From: Rummeliibacillus suwonensis
GTDB taxonomy: Bacteria; Bacillota; Bacilli; Bacillales_A; Planococcaceae
Assembly (NCBI RefSeq): GCF_007896435.1
Contig: NZ_VCBL01000001.1
Location: 477,994 to 541,993, forward strand
Direction: 5' to 3'
DNA: 64,000 nt
The notes beneath the pieces were generated by a model that saw only the letters and a program-made list of their open reading frames with translations, was not told where the DNA came from and made no database searches. The position numbers and the translations under genes are program-made. Within the stretch, counting starts at the first letter, position 1. Each line of letters begins with the position of its first letter. Of this stretch, positions 27,153-36,930 are shown piece after piece.

Positions 27153-27845
27153 ATGTTTGAGTTAGATCATGTGGTATATTTTACAAAAAAAGCACCGGGA
27201 GATATCGTAAAAGAGGTTGCGATAGAAGGGGTACATCCTGTTATGGGAGGTCAGCATTTACATTGGGGTACATATAATGCTTTGCTGTATACAAAAAATA
27301 GTTATATTGAATGGTTGGCAATAGAGAATCTGGATATTGCCAAAAACACAACACAACCGCTTGTTCAGCAATTACTGTATGATATTGATGACGGAGAAGG
27401 ATATTCTTCATTGTGTTTGCGTTCAGATGATTTGAAAGAGAGCGATCGCTATTTCCGAAAACTAGGTTATCAAACAACAGGCGTCATTCCTGCTGAGAGA
27501 AAAACGGAAGACGGCAAGATCATCAGATGGAAAATGCTATTTATCAAGCATAAGATAAATCATTCTTTACCTTATCCATTTTTTATTGAATGGGAGCAGC
27601 CTCTGCACAAGCGATATGAGATGTTAAAAGCTCATGGGATCATACAACAGGCGAATGAGGAGTTACAGATTAAACGCTGTATTTTTAATGTTCAAGACAT
27701 AGAAAAAAAGCTAATCCAATGGGCGCGTTTATTATCCTTGCCTACTATAGGGAATACGTTGAAGCTTAAGAATACGACTTTTGTTTTTCAACAACTTCAA
27801 GAAGGAAAAGAACGGCTTCAAACGATCGATATTGTGAAAGTTTGA
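27153..27845 (+). CDS. VOC (glyoxalase-like) family protein
   Basis: A 230-residue protein of the glyoxalase-like group (PF13468 type). It opens with FELDHVVYFTKK and has GGQHLHWGTYNALLY and SYIEWLAIE, the alternating betaalphabetabetabeta pattern with a probable His metal ligand and Glu. The second half is divergent. The start ATG 27153 follows AAGGGG with nine bases between. The reading frame continues upstream to 27090 through a family A repeat fragment, which argues against that longer form. Function unknown. Confidence 0.78.
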   Translation: MFELDHVVYFTKKAPGDIVKEVAIEGVHPVMGGQHLHWGTYNALLYTKNSYIEWLAIENLDIAKNTTQPLVQQLLYDIDDGEGYSSLCLRSDDLKESDRYFRKLGYQTTGVIPAERKTEDGKIIRWKMLFIKHKINHSLPYPFFIEWEQPLHKRYEMLKAHGIIQQANEELQIKRCIFNVQDIEKKLIQWARLLSLPTIGNTLKLKNTTFVFQQLQEGKERLQTIDIVKV

Positions 27846-27969
27846 GTTTTAGACACTTCCTATGTTAGGATGAACATAATTATAAATATGAATGGCAGGG
27901 GAGAGTGGGTGTTCTGCTCTTCTCTTTTTATTTTCAGTTCTTGGCAGTATTTACGAAGGGGGAAAATTT

Positions 27970-29238
27970 TTGAATCCATTTATCGAAAAAGCAATCTTAG
28001 TTGGAGTGAACTTACGTAATGATATTCATTTTGACTATTCAATAGAAGAATTAGGTAATTTAGCTGAAGCTTTAAATGTAGAAGTAGCTGGTGTAGTGAC
28101 TCAAAATCTAGAGCGTATCAATCCTTCTCACTATGTTGGAACGGGGAAAATAGAGGAGATCAAAAGTCTTTATGCTGCAACAGAAGCAAATTTGATTATA
28201 TTCGATGATGAATTATCACCATCTCAAATCCGAAATTTGGAGAAGGATTTGGAATGTAAAGTGATTGATCGTACGATGTTAATTCTTGATATATTTGCTA
28301 AACGAGCAAAGTCAAAAGAAGCTCAAATGCAAGTAGAATTAGCTCAATTACAATATATGCTCCCACGTTTAGTAGGACTTCGTGATTCGTTAAGCCGTCA
28401 AGGTGGCGGAACAGGTGGAGGATTTAGAAACCGTGGTGCTGGTGAAACAAAACTTGAATTGGATCACAGAAAAATTGAAGATCAAATCGCCAAGCTTCAT
28501 AAGGAATTAGATCATGTAAAAGAACAACGTGAAACGCAAAGAAAGCAACGACGCAAAAGTGAAATTCCGATTGTCTCAATAGTGGGTTATACAAATGCCG
28601 GAAAATCCACTATTATGAACCAATTATTAGAAAAAACAAATCAAGAAGTGCATAAACAAGTTTTTGAAAAAAATATGCTGTTTGCAACGCTTGAAACATC
28701 GGTCAGACAAATTACCTTACCAGATAATAAAAGCTTCCTATTAACGGATACAGTTGGTTTTGTCAGTAAGCTTCCACACCATTTAGTGAAAGCATTCCGT
28801 TCCACATTGGAAGAGGTGAGAGATGCAGATTTACTTTTACATGTGGTAGATGCATCAAATGCGGAAAATCAGTATATGATGGAAATTACAAATAATACTT
28901 TACAGGCAGTAGGCGTAGAGGATATCCCAACCATATATGTATTTAATAAATCGGATTTAGCTAATCTTGCCTATCCATATGTCAACAATGATCAAATTTG
29001 GATATCTGCAAAGGAAGGAAAGGGACTGGATGAACTGCTCCAACTGATTCGCCAACATATTTTCTCAGATTTTATAACTTGTACTTTGTGTATACCGTAT
29101 GATCGTGGTGATATTGTATCGTATTTGAACGAATATGCGCATGTCTTAAAGACGTCATATGATGAAAAGGGCACCATTCTACAAGTTGAGCTTCACGAGG
29201 TAACAGCGAAAAAATATCAGGCATTCTGGTTAAACTAA
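27970..29238 (+). CDS. hflX: GTPase HflX
   Basis: A 422-residue ribosome-associated GTPase that splits or rescues stalled ribosomes under stress. The N-terminal HflX domain shows HYVGTGKIEEIK, ELSPSQIRNLE and RGAGETKLE. The G domain has G1 GYTNAGKST, G3 DTVGF and G4 NKSD. TTG 27970 is the start, with GAAGGGGG seven bases upstream; the longer frame from 27892 begins in an unlikely hydrophobic stretch. Monocistronic, ended by a strong terminator. Confidence 0.9.
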   Translation: MNPFIEKAILVGVNLRNDIHFDYSIEELGNLAEALNVEVAGVVTQNLERINPSHYVGTGKIEEIKSLYAATEANLIIFDDELSPSQIRNLEKDLECKVIDRTMLILDIFAKRAKSKEAQMQVELAQLQYMLPRLVGLRDSLSRQGGGTGGGFRNRGAGETKLELDHRKIEDQIAKLHKELDHVKEQRETQRKQRRKSEIPIVSIVGYTNAGKSTIMNQLLEKTNQEVHKQVFEKNMLFATLETSVRQITLPDNKSFLLTDTVGFVSKLPHHLVKAFRSTLEEVRDADLLLHVVDASNAENQYMMEITNNTLQAVGVEDIPTIYVFNKSDLANLAYPYVNNDQIWISAKEGKGLDELLQLIRQHIFSDFITCTLCIPYDRGDIVSYLNEYAHVLKTSYDEKGTILQVELHEVTAKKYQAFWLN

Positions 29239-29260
29239 TAGAATAATCTCAGGCGAAGAC

Positions 29261-29293
29261 AGCGTGTTAGGAATAATCCTAGCACGCTATTTT
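29261..29293 (+). terminator. Rho-independent terminator after hflX
   Basis: GCGTGTTAGGA pairs with TCCTAGCACGC around ATAA and is followed by TATTTTT. Confidence 0.85.
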
Positions 29294-29351
29294 TGATATA
29301 TAAATAAAATCTATATAGTCTTCTGTGGAAAAATTGATTTATTTTAGAAAT

Positions 29352-29738
29352 AAATCAATTTCATAAATCATTTTCTTCTTAAAAAATACGAACGTTTAAT
29401 AATAGCAAATTTTATAGTTGTGGAGCGGAAGACGGCGACTCCTCGAAAATGCATGCGCATTTCCTTCGTGCGATGTTAGTTCAAGGAGGCTTATTCAAAG
29501 TCCTACGGGAAAAGCTTGAGCTGAAAGCCCCGCAGGAACGTTTTAAGGGACAAAGCCTAAGTTCGCCACGTCCTGTGGCAACGGCTTCGGGGTCAACATC
29601 GTGTCGACCCGAGGAGATTGAAGCCAAGCCCGTGGAAAGCGCCGTCTGGAGCGAAACAAAAATTTTTGAATATTAATGTTCATGTTGATTTAAAATGTTC
29701 GTGTTTTTTATCCGAATTTTACATTATGAAATTGATTC
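29352..29738. mobile_element. Family C element with the shared module
   Basis: A 387-bp element. The ends AAATCAATTTCATAA and TTATGAAATTGATTC are inverted, and the similarity continues imperfectly inward (ATACGAACGTTT versus AACACGAACATTT). AAAT occurs on both sides (29348-29351, 29739-29742), a probable 4-bp duplication. The outer stem AGACGGCG pairs with CGCCGTCT. The module has AAGCC (29553-29557) and GGCTT (29583-29587) around GCCACGTCCTGTGGC (29565-29579), then TCAACATC. A 75-codon open frame inside is a by-product. Bases 29743-30007 contain no gene. Confidence 0.75.
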
Positions 29739-30007
29739 AAATGTGATAAAAATCAACTTTTTTAACGACCTATTAGCTTTCAATTAAGTATTTTATTATA
29801 TTTAAAAAATAATAGAGGGGATTTTTAAGAGGATGTGCCACAGAATGAAATGTATTTTTGAGAAAGACATATTTTTTCGTAACTTCTTTTTCTTTATAAG
29901 AAATAATATTTCATTAGTTTATGAAATTTATGGAAATACCTATATAACAGTATTTTGATTTATTTTAATAATCTAAAAATATGGAATTATCAATATTTCA
30001 CTGCTTT

Positions 30008-30036
30008 TTGACATTGCAAAATTGTGTGTGTATAAT
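30008..30036 (+). promoter_or_regulatory. Consensus sigma-A promoter of the peptide transporter gene
   Basis: TTGACA and TATAAT are perfect consensus boxes with a 17-base spacer. The predicted leader is about 80 bases long. Confidence 0.85.
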
Positions 30037-30125
30037 GGACAACATCACTATGAAATTACAAATTTATAAACTTTATAGTTTGAATTGTAAGATAATTTTT
30101 TATATTGAAAGAAGGAGAATTTTTT

Positions 30126-31613
30126 ATGGCAACGAAAGAGGAAATTGTTAAATCAGTTCCTCAGACAGGATTTTTTGGGCATCCTAAAGGTTTGTTCAGT
30201 TTATTCTTTACAGAATTCTGGGAACGTTTCTCATACTATGGTATGAAAGCAATTCTTATCTACTTCATGTACGATAAGGTAAAAAACGGCGGTTTAGGAT
30301 TAAGTGAAACTACCGCTGCATCAATCATGGCTATTTATGGTTCTTTAGTATATATGTCCGGTATTATTGGTGGATGGATTGCAGATAGAATTTTAGGTAC
30401 TAGAAGGACTATATTCTGGGGTGGTATTTTAATCATCTTAGGGCACCTTTCTTTAGCAATACCAGGTGGTTTAACATTCTTATTCGCCTCAATGGTATTT
30501 ATCATTATTGGTACAGGATTATTAAAACCAAATGTATCATCAGTTGTTGGTGATATGTATGCAGAAGAAGACACTCGTCGTGATGCAGGTTTCAATATTT
30601 TCTATGTGGGGATTAATGCTGGTGCATTTCTCTCTCCATTAATCGTAGGTACAGTACAAAAAAATTATAACTATCATGTAGGCTTTAGTATTGCTGCAAT
30701 TGGTATGGCAGTCGGTTTGTTTATGTACAAGCATAAGCAAAAAGAAAAGTTAGGTCTTGCAGGTTTAGAACCTAAAAATCCGTTGACAGTTCAAGAACGT
30801 AGCAGCATTCTTAGAAAATTCATTGCTGCTGTTATTGTTGTTGCAGTATTGATTATAATTACCTCAATGACTGGCGTTTTGACAATTGGCGGTGTTGTGA
30901 ACTTCTTTACAGTCATTGGATTATTAGCTCCAATCGCTGTGTTTATCTGGATGTTCACAAGTAAAAAAACAAAAAAAGAAGAGAAATTTCATCTTCTTGC
31001 CTATATTCCATTATTCATCACAGGTACAATGTTCTGGGTTATTCAAGAACAAGGTACAACGATTCTTGCAACTTATATAGAAAGACGTACGGATCTAACA
31101 GTAGGATCATTCAACATCCCACCTGCTTGGTTCCAATCTTTAAACCCATTATTTATCATAACTATGGCACCAATCCTTGCTTGGATTTGGGTGAAAATGG
31201 GGAAACGTCAACCATCTACACCGATTAAATTCGCATTTTCATTATTCTTTGCCGGTATCTCATTCCTAATCATGATCATTCCAGCTATTTCTTCTGGCGG
31301 TAAAGAGTTAATTAGTCCATGGTGGATTGTCATTTCATTCTTCCTAGTTGTTATAGGTGAATTATTAATGTCACCAGTTGGTTTATCAGCGACAACTAAA
31401 CTAGCACCGGCAGCATTTGCAGCGCAAACAATGTCACTTTGGTTCTTAACAAGTACGGCTGCACAAGCATTGAATGCTCAATTTGCAAAACTATTTGCTA
31501 AAATTACTGAAGTTCAATACTTTGGATATCTAGGTGGAGCCTCTGTTTTGCTCTTCATCTTAATGTTGACCTTAAGCCCATGGATTTCTAAGAAAATGGG
31601 TAGTGTTCGATAA
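30126..31613 (+). CDS. Proton-dependent di/tripeptide transporter, POT/PTR2 family
   Basis: A 495-residue major-facilitator-type symporter of the POT family (DtpT type). The substrate- and proton-linked ExxER motif is visible in FTEFWERFSYYGMKAIL, read in parts; GGWIADRILGTRR and the PTR2 signature region near GFNIFYVGINAGAF are also present. It imports small peptides with protons. ATG 30126 follows AGAAGGAG. The promoter at 30008-30036 is perfect consensus, so the gene is probably strongly expressed. A terminator follows directly. Confidence 0.9.
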   Translation: MATKEEIVKSVPQTGFFGHPKGLFSLFFTEFWERFSYYGMKAILIYFMYDKVKNGGLGLSETTAASIMAIYGSLVYMSGIIGGWIADRILGTRRTIFWGGILIILGHLSLAIPGGLTFLFASMVFIIIGTGLLKPNVSSVVGDMYAEEDTRRDAGFNIFYVGINAGAFLSPLIVGTVQKNYNYHVGFSIAAIGMAVGLFMYKHKQKEKLGLAGLEPKNPLTVQERSSILRKFIAAVIVVAVLIIITSMTGVLTIGGVVNFFTVIGLLAPIAVFIWMFTSKKTKKEEKFHLLAYIPLFITGTMFWVIQEQGTTILATYIERRTDLTVGSFNIPPAWFQSLNPLFIITMAPILAWIWVKMGKRQPSTPIKFAFSLFFAGISFLIMIIPAISSGGKELISPWWIVISFFLVVIGELLMSPVGLSATTKLAPAAFAAQTMSLWFLTSTAAQALNAQFAKLFAKITEVQYFGYLGGASVLLFILMLTLSPWISKKMGSVR

Positions 31614-31628
31614 TCTTTCATCTTGTGA

Positions 31629-31675
31629 AAAGTCTGTCCTAATCAGTTTATCTGATAGAGGACAGGCTTTTTTTA
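31629..31675 (+). terminator. Rho-independent terminator after the peptide transporter
   Basis: AAGTCTGTCCT and ATCAG pair with CTGAT and AGGACAGGCTT, followed by TTTTTT. Confidence 0.85.
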
Positions 31676-31691
31676 CGTAAAGATAATCATA

Positions 31692-31737
31692 CCATTGGAG
31701 GTGAAGAAAGCCCTCCATGGATGGAGTTTCACTTTAT
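31692..31737 (+). repeat. Family A right-end fragment
   Basis: CCATTGGAGGTGAAGAAAG, CCCTCCATGG and ATGGAGTTTCACTTTAT match the right-end hairpin of family A. The stem bases differ from other copies, but CCATTGGAGG still pairs largely with CCCTCCATGG. It lies between a terminator and the PAP2 gene. Confidence 0.65.
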
Positions 31738-31858
31738 CTCCAATCAAGTGCATTAGAAAGTTTTGTTTGATTCATGTTTTACAATAATTTTTTTAGGTAC
31801 TATTCCATAGAATAATAAAAAGGTATAGTAATACTTGAAGAGGAAAGGAGGATGGCTG

Positions 31859-32476
31859 ATGAAGAAATTTTTCTATCCTTTAGCTATTTTAACGTTCGCG
31901 ATCTTTTTTGTTATGTTGGCAAATCTAAATAGTAATTGGGTTACTAGACTAGATATAAACGCTTCAAATCTATTGAAAGGTAACAACTTCCTTGAATTTT
32001 TCCATTACTTTGGAGAAAACGAATTTATAATGATTGTGACCTTGCTATTATTACTTTGGCTGTGGATCTATTATCATAATTATCGTGGCATGATGTTTGC
32101 ACTTATAACAGTAGCTGGAGGGAATGTGTTTAATCGGTTAATCAAGGAATGGGTACACAGGCCGCGCCCAATCATTCCACATCAATTAGCTAGTTTTAGT
32201 TTTCCATCAGGGCATGCGATGATGGGCATTCTCTATATTTTTACAATCGCTTATTTTATAACAGAGTTTGAAGCATCTATAAAAAGAAAAGTAACGGTTT
32301 GGTCATGTGCAGTCATTATGACCATTTTAATAGGTCTATCTCGAATCGCAGGAAGTCGACATTTTGCATCAGATGTTATTGCTGGGTGGGCGATGGGTTA
32401 TACATTTTTTATTCTGATAGTTATTTGGTATGAACGCAGAAAGAGAATTATCAAACACCATGCGAAAAAAGCATAA
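31859..32476 (+). CDS. PAP2 family phosphatase
   Basis: A 205-residue membrane phosphatase. The three PAP2 motifs are KEWVHRPRP, FPSGHAM and SRIAGSRHFASD, with the catalytic His in the third. Five or six membrane helices place the active site outside. Likely substrates are undecaprenyl diphosphate (BcrC/YwoA-like) or phosphatidyl-glycerophosphate; sequence alone cannot decide. ATG 31859 is preceded by AAAGGAGG, which rules out the in-frame extension to 31835. Monocistronic. Confidence 0.87.
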   Translation: MKKFFYPLAILTFAIFFVMLANLNSNWVTRLDINASNLLKGNNFLEFFHYFGENEFIMIVTLLLLLWLWIYYHNYRGMMFALITVAGGNVFNRLIKEWVHRPRPIIPHQLASFSFPSGHAMMGILYIFTIAYFITEFEASIKRKVTVWSCAVIMTILIGLSRIAGSRHFASDVIAGWAMGYTFFILIVIWYERRKRIIKHHAKKA

Positions 32477-32614
32477 AAGAAGGATTACCTACAATTATCA
32501 GAATAAGGTTAGAAATCCATTCGTATTTACACCTATGTAAAGAAAAATTTTATGGTGAGAATGCAAATAGAAAAAGACACTGAAAGATTACTATGCATCT
32601 ATTTTTTCTTTTAT

Positions 32615-32864
32615 TTTATCCCGCATGAACGGGTAGTAATACTCCCCCTCAAAATTCAGCGAAAGTAAAGAAGTTAAGTGGGAGAACAACTGCGTTCGAT
32701 TGGTTCAACTAACATGAGCAGGTAGTAAATCTCCCATATCTCAAGTATTCAGTATAGGATAGAAGAATAAGTGGAAAGGGAAGCTTCCTGTAAAAGTCCG
32801 ATTGGTTTAGCTAGCCACCAGTGGGGGATGAAGAAAACCCTCACTGATGGAAGCTTCACTTTAT
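32615..32864 (+). repeat. Family A repeat with a duplicated left half, no module
   Basis: The left end is TTTATCCCGC and the right end CACTTTAT. The segment GGGTAGTAATACTCCCCC ... CGATTGGTTCAAC appears twice in diverged form (second copy from AGCAGGTAGTAAATCTCCC to CCGATTGGTTTAG). The shared module is absent and AGCTAGCCACC takes its place. The bases on either side (32477-32614, 32865-33023) hold no gene. Confidence 0.65.
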
Positions 32865-33023
32865 CATATTAAGTTGACTTTTCAGAGAGTTCAAACAGAA
32901 ACGGTAAGAGGCAATTTGTTGTGTTCATATAACTCCTGTGTTTAACAGAACACTTGGTAAGTAGACAAAAAGCTGAAATTTTTCAACTTGAAGGTTTTGA
33001 CCAATGGACAAACTTCAACTTGC

Positions 33024-34229
33024 TTATCCTTGTGCTGCTGAGTTTCTCGATGTAATTTGATTGATCATATAGGTTAAAATAGTTGCTACTATTAAAAATA
33101 TTAAAATGATGCTAATAACACCGCCCCAGCCAAATTTGGACCAAAAAATACCACCACTTGTACCGCCAATGCTCGATCCTACGTAATAGAAAAATAAGTA
33201 AAGTGAAGATGCCTGTGCCTTATCATGTGTAGCATGTCTTCCTACCCAACCACTTGCAATTGCATGACTACCGAAAAATCCAAAGGTAAAGATAGCAATG
33301 CCTAGAATTTTAAGAATAAGATGACCGACTAATGAAAGAGCAGCACCACCAAACATTAAACCAATCCCACTTAATAATATTTTATAACGTCCGTGATTAT
33401 CGGCTAATCCTCCCATCCATGCAGAACTAAAGGTGCCGACTAAGTATATTAAGAAAATCCAACCGACAATCGTTTGACTTAAAGAATAGGGAGGAGCTAG
33501 TAATTGGAAGCCAATATAATTATACATAGTGACAAATGATCCCATTAGTAAGAAACCAACACCAAAAAGACTCAGTAATGCAGGATCTTTTAAATGCATC
33601 ACTAATGATTTGACTAAAGGCTTAAATGCCAATTTTTCGGGTTTAAAGTGTTTGGAGGCAGGTAATAAGAAATAAAATGCTATAGCGACCAGTAAACTGA
33701 TGACACCAATCGTTATCATGCCTATGCGCCAACTAAAAATATCACTAATCGTCCCCATAATAATACGCCCGGCAAGACCACCAATTGAGTTCCCGCTAAT
33801 ATAAAGCCCCATTGCAGCACCTAAACTAGCTGGTTCAATCTCTTCTCCCAGATAGGCCATCGCAATAGCAGGAAGTCCTGCGAAAACAACACCTTGAATG
33901 ATCCGTAATACAAGTAACATATGGTAATTGGGGGCAAAAGCAATAAGTAAAGTTAAAATAGCAACAGCAATCATTGAAAAGGTCATAATGGGTTTCCGTC
34001 CCCATGCTTCTGAAAGTGATCCAACGATTAACATACTAATGGCTAAAGCAACAGTTGTTAATGATAAAGAAAGACTTGCAGTAGCAGGTGAGATATGAAA
34101 AATTTTTGAAAGCGTCGGTAACACAGGTTGAGTCATATATAAATTCGCAAATGTACTAAAAGCACCAGCAAACAATGCTAAGTTCGCTTTACGAAAATCC
34201 ATCGTTCCTTTTTGAATATAATCATTCAT
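33024..34229 (-). CDS. MFS transporter, YnfM-like
   Basis: A 401-residue transporter of the major facilitator superfamily with twelve predicted helices. The loop 2-3 motif appears as GSLSEAWGRKPIM. The opening FAGAFSTFANLYMTQPVLPTL, read in parts, is typical of the YnfM/AraJ-like drug or metabolite exporter subgroup. ATG 34229 follows TGGAGTGA. The substrate is unknown. It stands alone and has no regulator next to it. Confidence 0.83.
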   Translation of the reverse strand: MNDYIQKGTMDFRKANLALFAGAFSTFANLYMTQPVLPTLSKIFHISPATASLSLSLTTVALAISMLIVGSLSEAWGRKPIMTFSMIAVAILTLLIAFAPNYHMLLVLRIIQGVVFAGLPAIAMAYLGEEIEPASLGAAMGLYISGNSIGGLAGRIIMGTISDIFSWRIGMITIGVISLLVAIAFYFLLPASKHFKPEKLAFKPLVKSLVMHLKDPALLSLFGVGFLLMGSFVTMYNYIGFQLLAPPYSLSQTIVGWIFLIYLVGTFSSAWMGGLADNHGRYKILLSGIGLMFGGAALSLVGHLILKILGIAIFTFGFFGSHAIASGWVGRHATHDKAQASSLYLFFYYVGSSIGGTSGGIFWSKFGWGGVISIILIFLIVATILTYMINQITSRNSAAQG

Positions 34230-34798
34230 TGTTCAATTTCACTCCATATAAAATGGCAAGAAATATGCTTGGTTGTCATTTTTTCTAATTAAACTTTATT
34301 ATAAGTTTATTTCACGAATAAATACAATTTATTATTTCATTCTAATAAGTTATGAGATTACTGCTATATTATATTGATTCAAAAAATAGCTGATGACCCT
34401 TTGCTTTGTTAGAAAAAAGCTTGCAAACAAATATTTATTCTTATGGGTCTTTGTCAAAGCCATGTGCTTGGCGAAATGAATAAGCATATTTTGGTGTAGA
34501 GCCATTCTTCTATAGTAAAAATAAAACAATAGGTTTACTCTTAGATTTCTATTTTTAGGACAATCCTTTTTTACAAAATAAAGTTGCGCGGAGGAAAGAA
34601 TTTGCATACAATAAACAAAATATTTCATTCCTTTAGCTTACATTGGGGGTAGCTGTGGATCGACTGACTGTTAGTTTAAGATGCTTAGAAAATAGGTCTA
34701 AATTTTAAGTGATTGTTCCAAGGTGTGGAGTGGCTGTGCAGATTGTACTTTAAGGTCTAGACATTATTATGTCAGTAGGAATAGAAAGAGGGATGCGG
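34230..34798. other. Gene-free stretch between the MFS gene and zupT
   Basis: No gene, repeat copy or strong hairpin was found here. A 92-codon minus-strand frame (34350-34628) lacks a ribosome binding site and recognisable features. GC-poor, non-coding in appearance. Both flanking genes are transcribed outward, so their promoters should lie here, but no convincing sigma-A pair stands out. Confidence 0.5.
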
Positions 34799-35608
34799 AT
34801 GGATGGAAATGTTTTATATGCTTTGGGATTAACCTTGTTCGCTGGATTAGCCACAGGTGTTGGAAGTTTGATCGCTTTTTTTACTTCTAGAACGAACACA
34901 AAGTTTTTATCTTTTTCGCTTGGGTTCTCAGCTGGCGTGATGATCTATGTGTCACTTGTAGAAATCTTCGTAAAGGCTAAAATAGCACTTGTCAGTGAAT
35001 TAGGGGAGAAGCAAGGCTATTTATATACAGTGATAGGATTTTTTAGCGGGATGTTGCTGATCACATTGATTGATAAATTGATTCCAAAGCGAGAAAATCC
35101 ACATGAAGTGAAAATGGTAGAGGATTTACAAAAAAAACCTTCAAATGAGGATTATTCAAAGCTTATGAAGATGGGGATCTTCACAGCATTGGCAATAGGA
35201 ATTCATAATTTTCCAGAAGGAATCGCAACATTTGTTTCAGCTTTAAATGATCCCCATTTAGGTTTGGCTATTTCGATTGCGGTAGCTATACATAATATTC
35301 CGGAGGGGATTGCTGTATCTGTACCGATTTTCTATGCGACAGGAGATCGTAAGAAAGCATTTAAACTATCATTTTTATCAGGTTTGGCAGAGCCTGTTGG
35401 TGCGTTTGTTGCTTATTTACTATTAATGCCTTTTTTAAATGATATGATGTTCGGTATGATTTTTGCTGGGGTTGCAGGAATTATGGTTTTTATTTCATTG
35501 GATGAGTTGTTACCAGCTGCGCGCAAATATGATGAAGCACATTCATCTATCTATGGTGTTGTTTTAGGGATGATTGTAATGGCTATTAGTTTAGTTTTAT
35601 TGGCCTAG
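34799..35608 (+). CDS. zupT: ZIP family metal transporter ZupT
   Basis: A 269-residue ZIP permease importing zinc and other divalent metals. The metal-binding helices are clear: [10 protein letters not shown] (helix four) and [12 protein letters not shown] (helix five), with the linked EPVGAF in helix six. ATG 34799 is best because AAAGAGGG ends six bases before it; ATG 34793 is too close and the 34769 extension lacks a site. No Zur box was seen upstream. It is separated from the other metal genes. Confidence 0.92.
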   Translation: MDGNVLYALGLTLFAGLATGVGSLIAFFTSRTNTKFLSFSLGFSAGVMIYVSLVEIFVKAKIALVSELGEKQGYLYTVIGFFSGMLLITLIDKLIPKRENPHEVKMVEDLQKKPSNEDYSKLMKMGIFTALAIGIHNFPEGIATFVSALNDPHLGLAISIAVAIHNIPEGIAVSVPIFYATGDRKKAFKLSFLSGLAEPVGAFVAYLLLMPFLNDMMFGMIFAGVAGIMVFISLDELLPAARKYDEAHSSIYGVVLGMIVMAISLVLLA

Positions 35609-35713
35609 GATAGGAGCTATCTCATAAATCTCTTCCAAGGGCAAAGCTTACAAAAGCAAAAGACACAAATATGGATTGAGTACCAATTGTGTCTTCTACT
35701 TTTTGAGTTATTT

Positions 35714-36096
35714 GAATCAATTTCATCAATCATTTTTTTGAAAAATACGAACATTTAATAATGCTAATTTTGATAATCGTGGAGCGAAGGACGGCGACTC
35801 CTCGAAAATGCATGCGCATTTCCTTCGTGCGGTGTCTATTCAAAGGGGCTTATTCAAAGTCCTACGGGAAAAGTTTGAGCTGAAAGCCCCGCAGGAACAA
35901 TTTAAGGGACAAAGCCTAAGTTCGCCACGTCCTGTGGCAACGGCTTCGGGGTCAACATCGTGTCGACCCGTGGAGATTGAAGCTAAGCCCGTGGAAAGCG
36001 TCGTCCGGAGCGAAACAAACAAATCTGAGTATTGAAAGTATATATGTGAAAAATGTTCGCATTTTTCATCTAGATTCTACATTATGAAATTGATTC
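35714..36096. mobile_element. Family C element with the shared module
   Basis: A 383-bp element with ends GAATCAATTTCAT and (inverted) GAATCAATTTCATAATGTAG. ATTT occurs at 35710-35713 and 36097-36100, a probable 4-bp duplication. The outer stem is GGACGGCG/CGTCGTCC; compared with the 29352 copy (AGACGGCG/CGCCGTCT) the first pair changed from A-T to G-C, a compensatory change. The module is AAGCC (35912-35916), GCCACGTCCTGTGGC (35924-35938), GGCTT (35942-35946). No gene in the rest of 35609-36213. Confidence 0.8.
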
Positions 36097-36213
36097 ATTT
36101 AAATAAAAATAAAAACGTTTTCGATCCAGAATTTCCAGTGCCTATCAGAAGCATATAGGATGAGGGCAGGATCATCGCACTGATAAGAGAACTGTCTATT
36201 TGATACTTTGGTT

Positions 36214-36849
36214 TTATTTGTTTGATGCGACAGTGAAGCGTTCATTTATATGTTTAGGGTTTTCGATTTCATCTAATACTGCAATGGCGAAGTCAGCGTA
36301 AGATACATAGCTTTCTCCTTGTTCATTGACAAGTAGATGATCTTGACCAGCTATATATTTGCCAGTACGAGGACCTTCTGGGTCAAAGAATGCTGATGGG
36401 CTTAAGAATGTCCATGTAATAGAAGATGCTTGTAAATCTAATAAATTTTGTGCTTGATTTGAAGCAGTTGCTTTGAATATTTCGGGGAAATCTGGTGTTT
36501 CAATGACACGGACTGTTTTTTCTGGATTTACGAATAGACTGCCTGCACCACCAACTACAAATAATTTAGTTTCTTTTGCATCTTTAAAGATCTCGATTAA
36601 ATGACGGCCCACTTCTACATGTAAAGTTTCTTTGCCTATTGGTGCACCAAATGCATTGACTATCACGTCAAATCCTTTAATATCTGCTGTTGTTAAGTCA
36701 AATACATCTTTTTCTAATACCGTTACAGATTTATCTGTTAATTTTGCTGCGTTGCGGACGATTGCGGTTACTTCATGACCACGTGATACGGCTTCTGTTA
36801 AAATTTTATGACCAGCTTTTCCTGTTGCACCGATAATTCCAATTTTCAT
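36214..36849 (-). CDS. NAD(P)-binding oxidoreductase, YwnB-like
   Basis: A 211-residue atypical short-chain dehydrogenase (NAD(P)H-binding, PF13460). The nucleotide-binding GATGKAG is at residues 7-13, followed by GHEVTAIVRN and VIVNAFGAP. In B. subtilis the ywnA (Rrf2 regulator)-ywnB pair has the same order. Here the Rrf2 gene lies directly upstream, and both have a TGTAAC-N7-GTTACA operator. The start ATG has an AGGAGG upstream. The physiological reaction is unknown; a redox or electrophile response is plausible. Confidence 0.83.
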   Translation of the reverse strand: MKIGIIGATGKAGHKILTEAVSRGHEVTAIVRNAAKLTDKSVTVLEKDVFDLTTADIKGFDVIVNAFGAPIGKETLHVEVGRHLIEIFKDAKETKLFVVGGAGSLFVNPEKTVRVIETPDFPEIFKATASNQAQNLLDLQASSITWTFLSPSAFFDPEGPRTGKYIAGQDHLLVNEQGESYVSYADFAIAVLDEIENPKHINERFTVASNK

Positions 36850-36885
36850 ATTGAATTCCTCCTAATAAAATGACTATTGATTTAA

Positions 36886-36904
36886 TGTAACAAATTTGGT
36901 TACA
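36886..36904. promoter_or_regulatory. Rrf2-type operator upstream of the ywnB-like gene
   Basis: TGTAAC-AAATTTG-GTTACA: the same half-sites and 7-base spacing as the operator at 37363-37383, located in the leader region of the oxidoreductase gene. Confidence 0.6.
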
Positions 36905-36930
36905 GGTTAGGTGAGAAAATAGATCGTCCC

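Noticed and set aside
29449-29676. 75-codon frame in a repeat, also at 35808-36035 and 3020-3229
   Set aside because: The frame lies wholly inside family C or B elements; similar peptides arise only because the repeats are similar.
34350-34628. 92-codon minus-strand reading frame between the MFS gene and zupT
   Set aside because: No ribosome binding site, no recognisable family, composition rich in Lys, Phe and Tyr as expected from translated AT-rich non-coding DNA.
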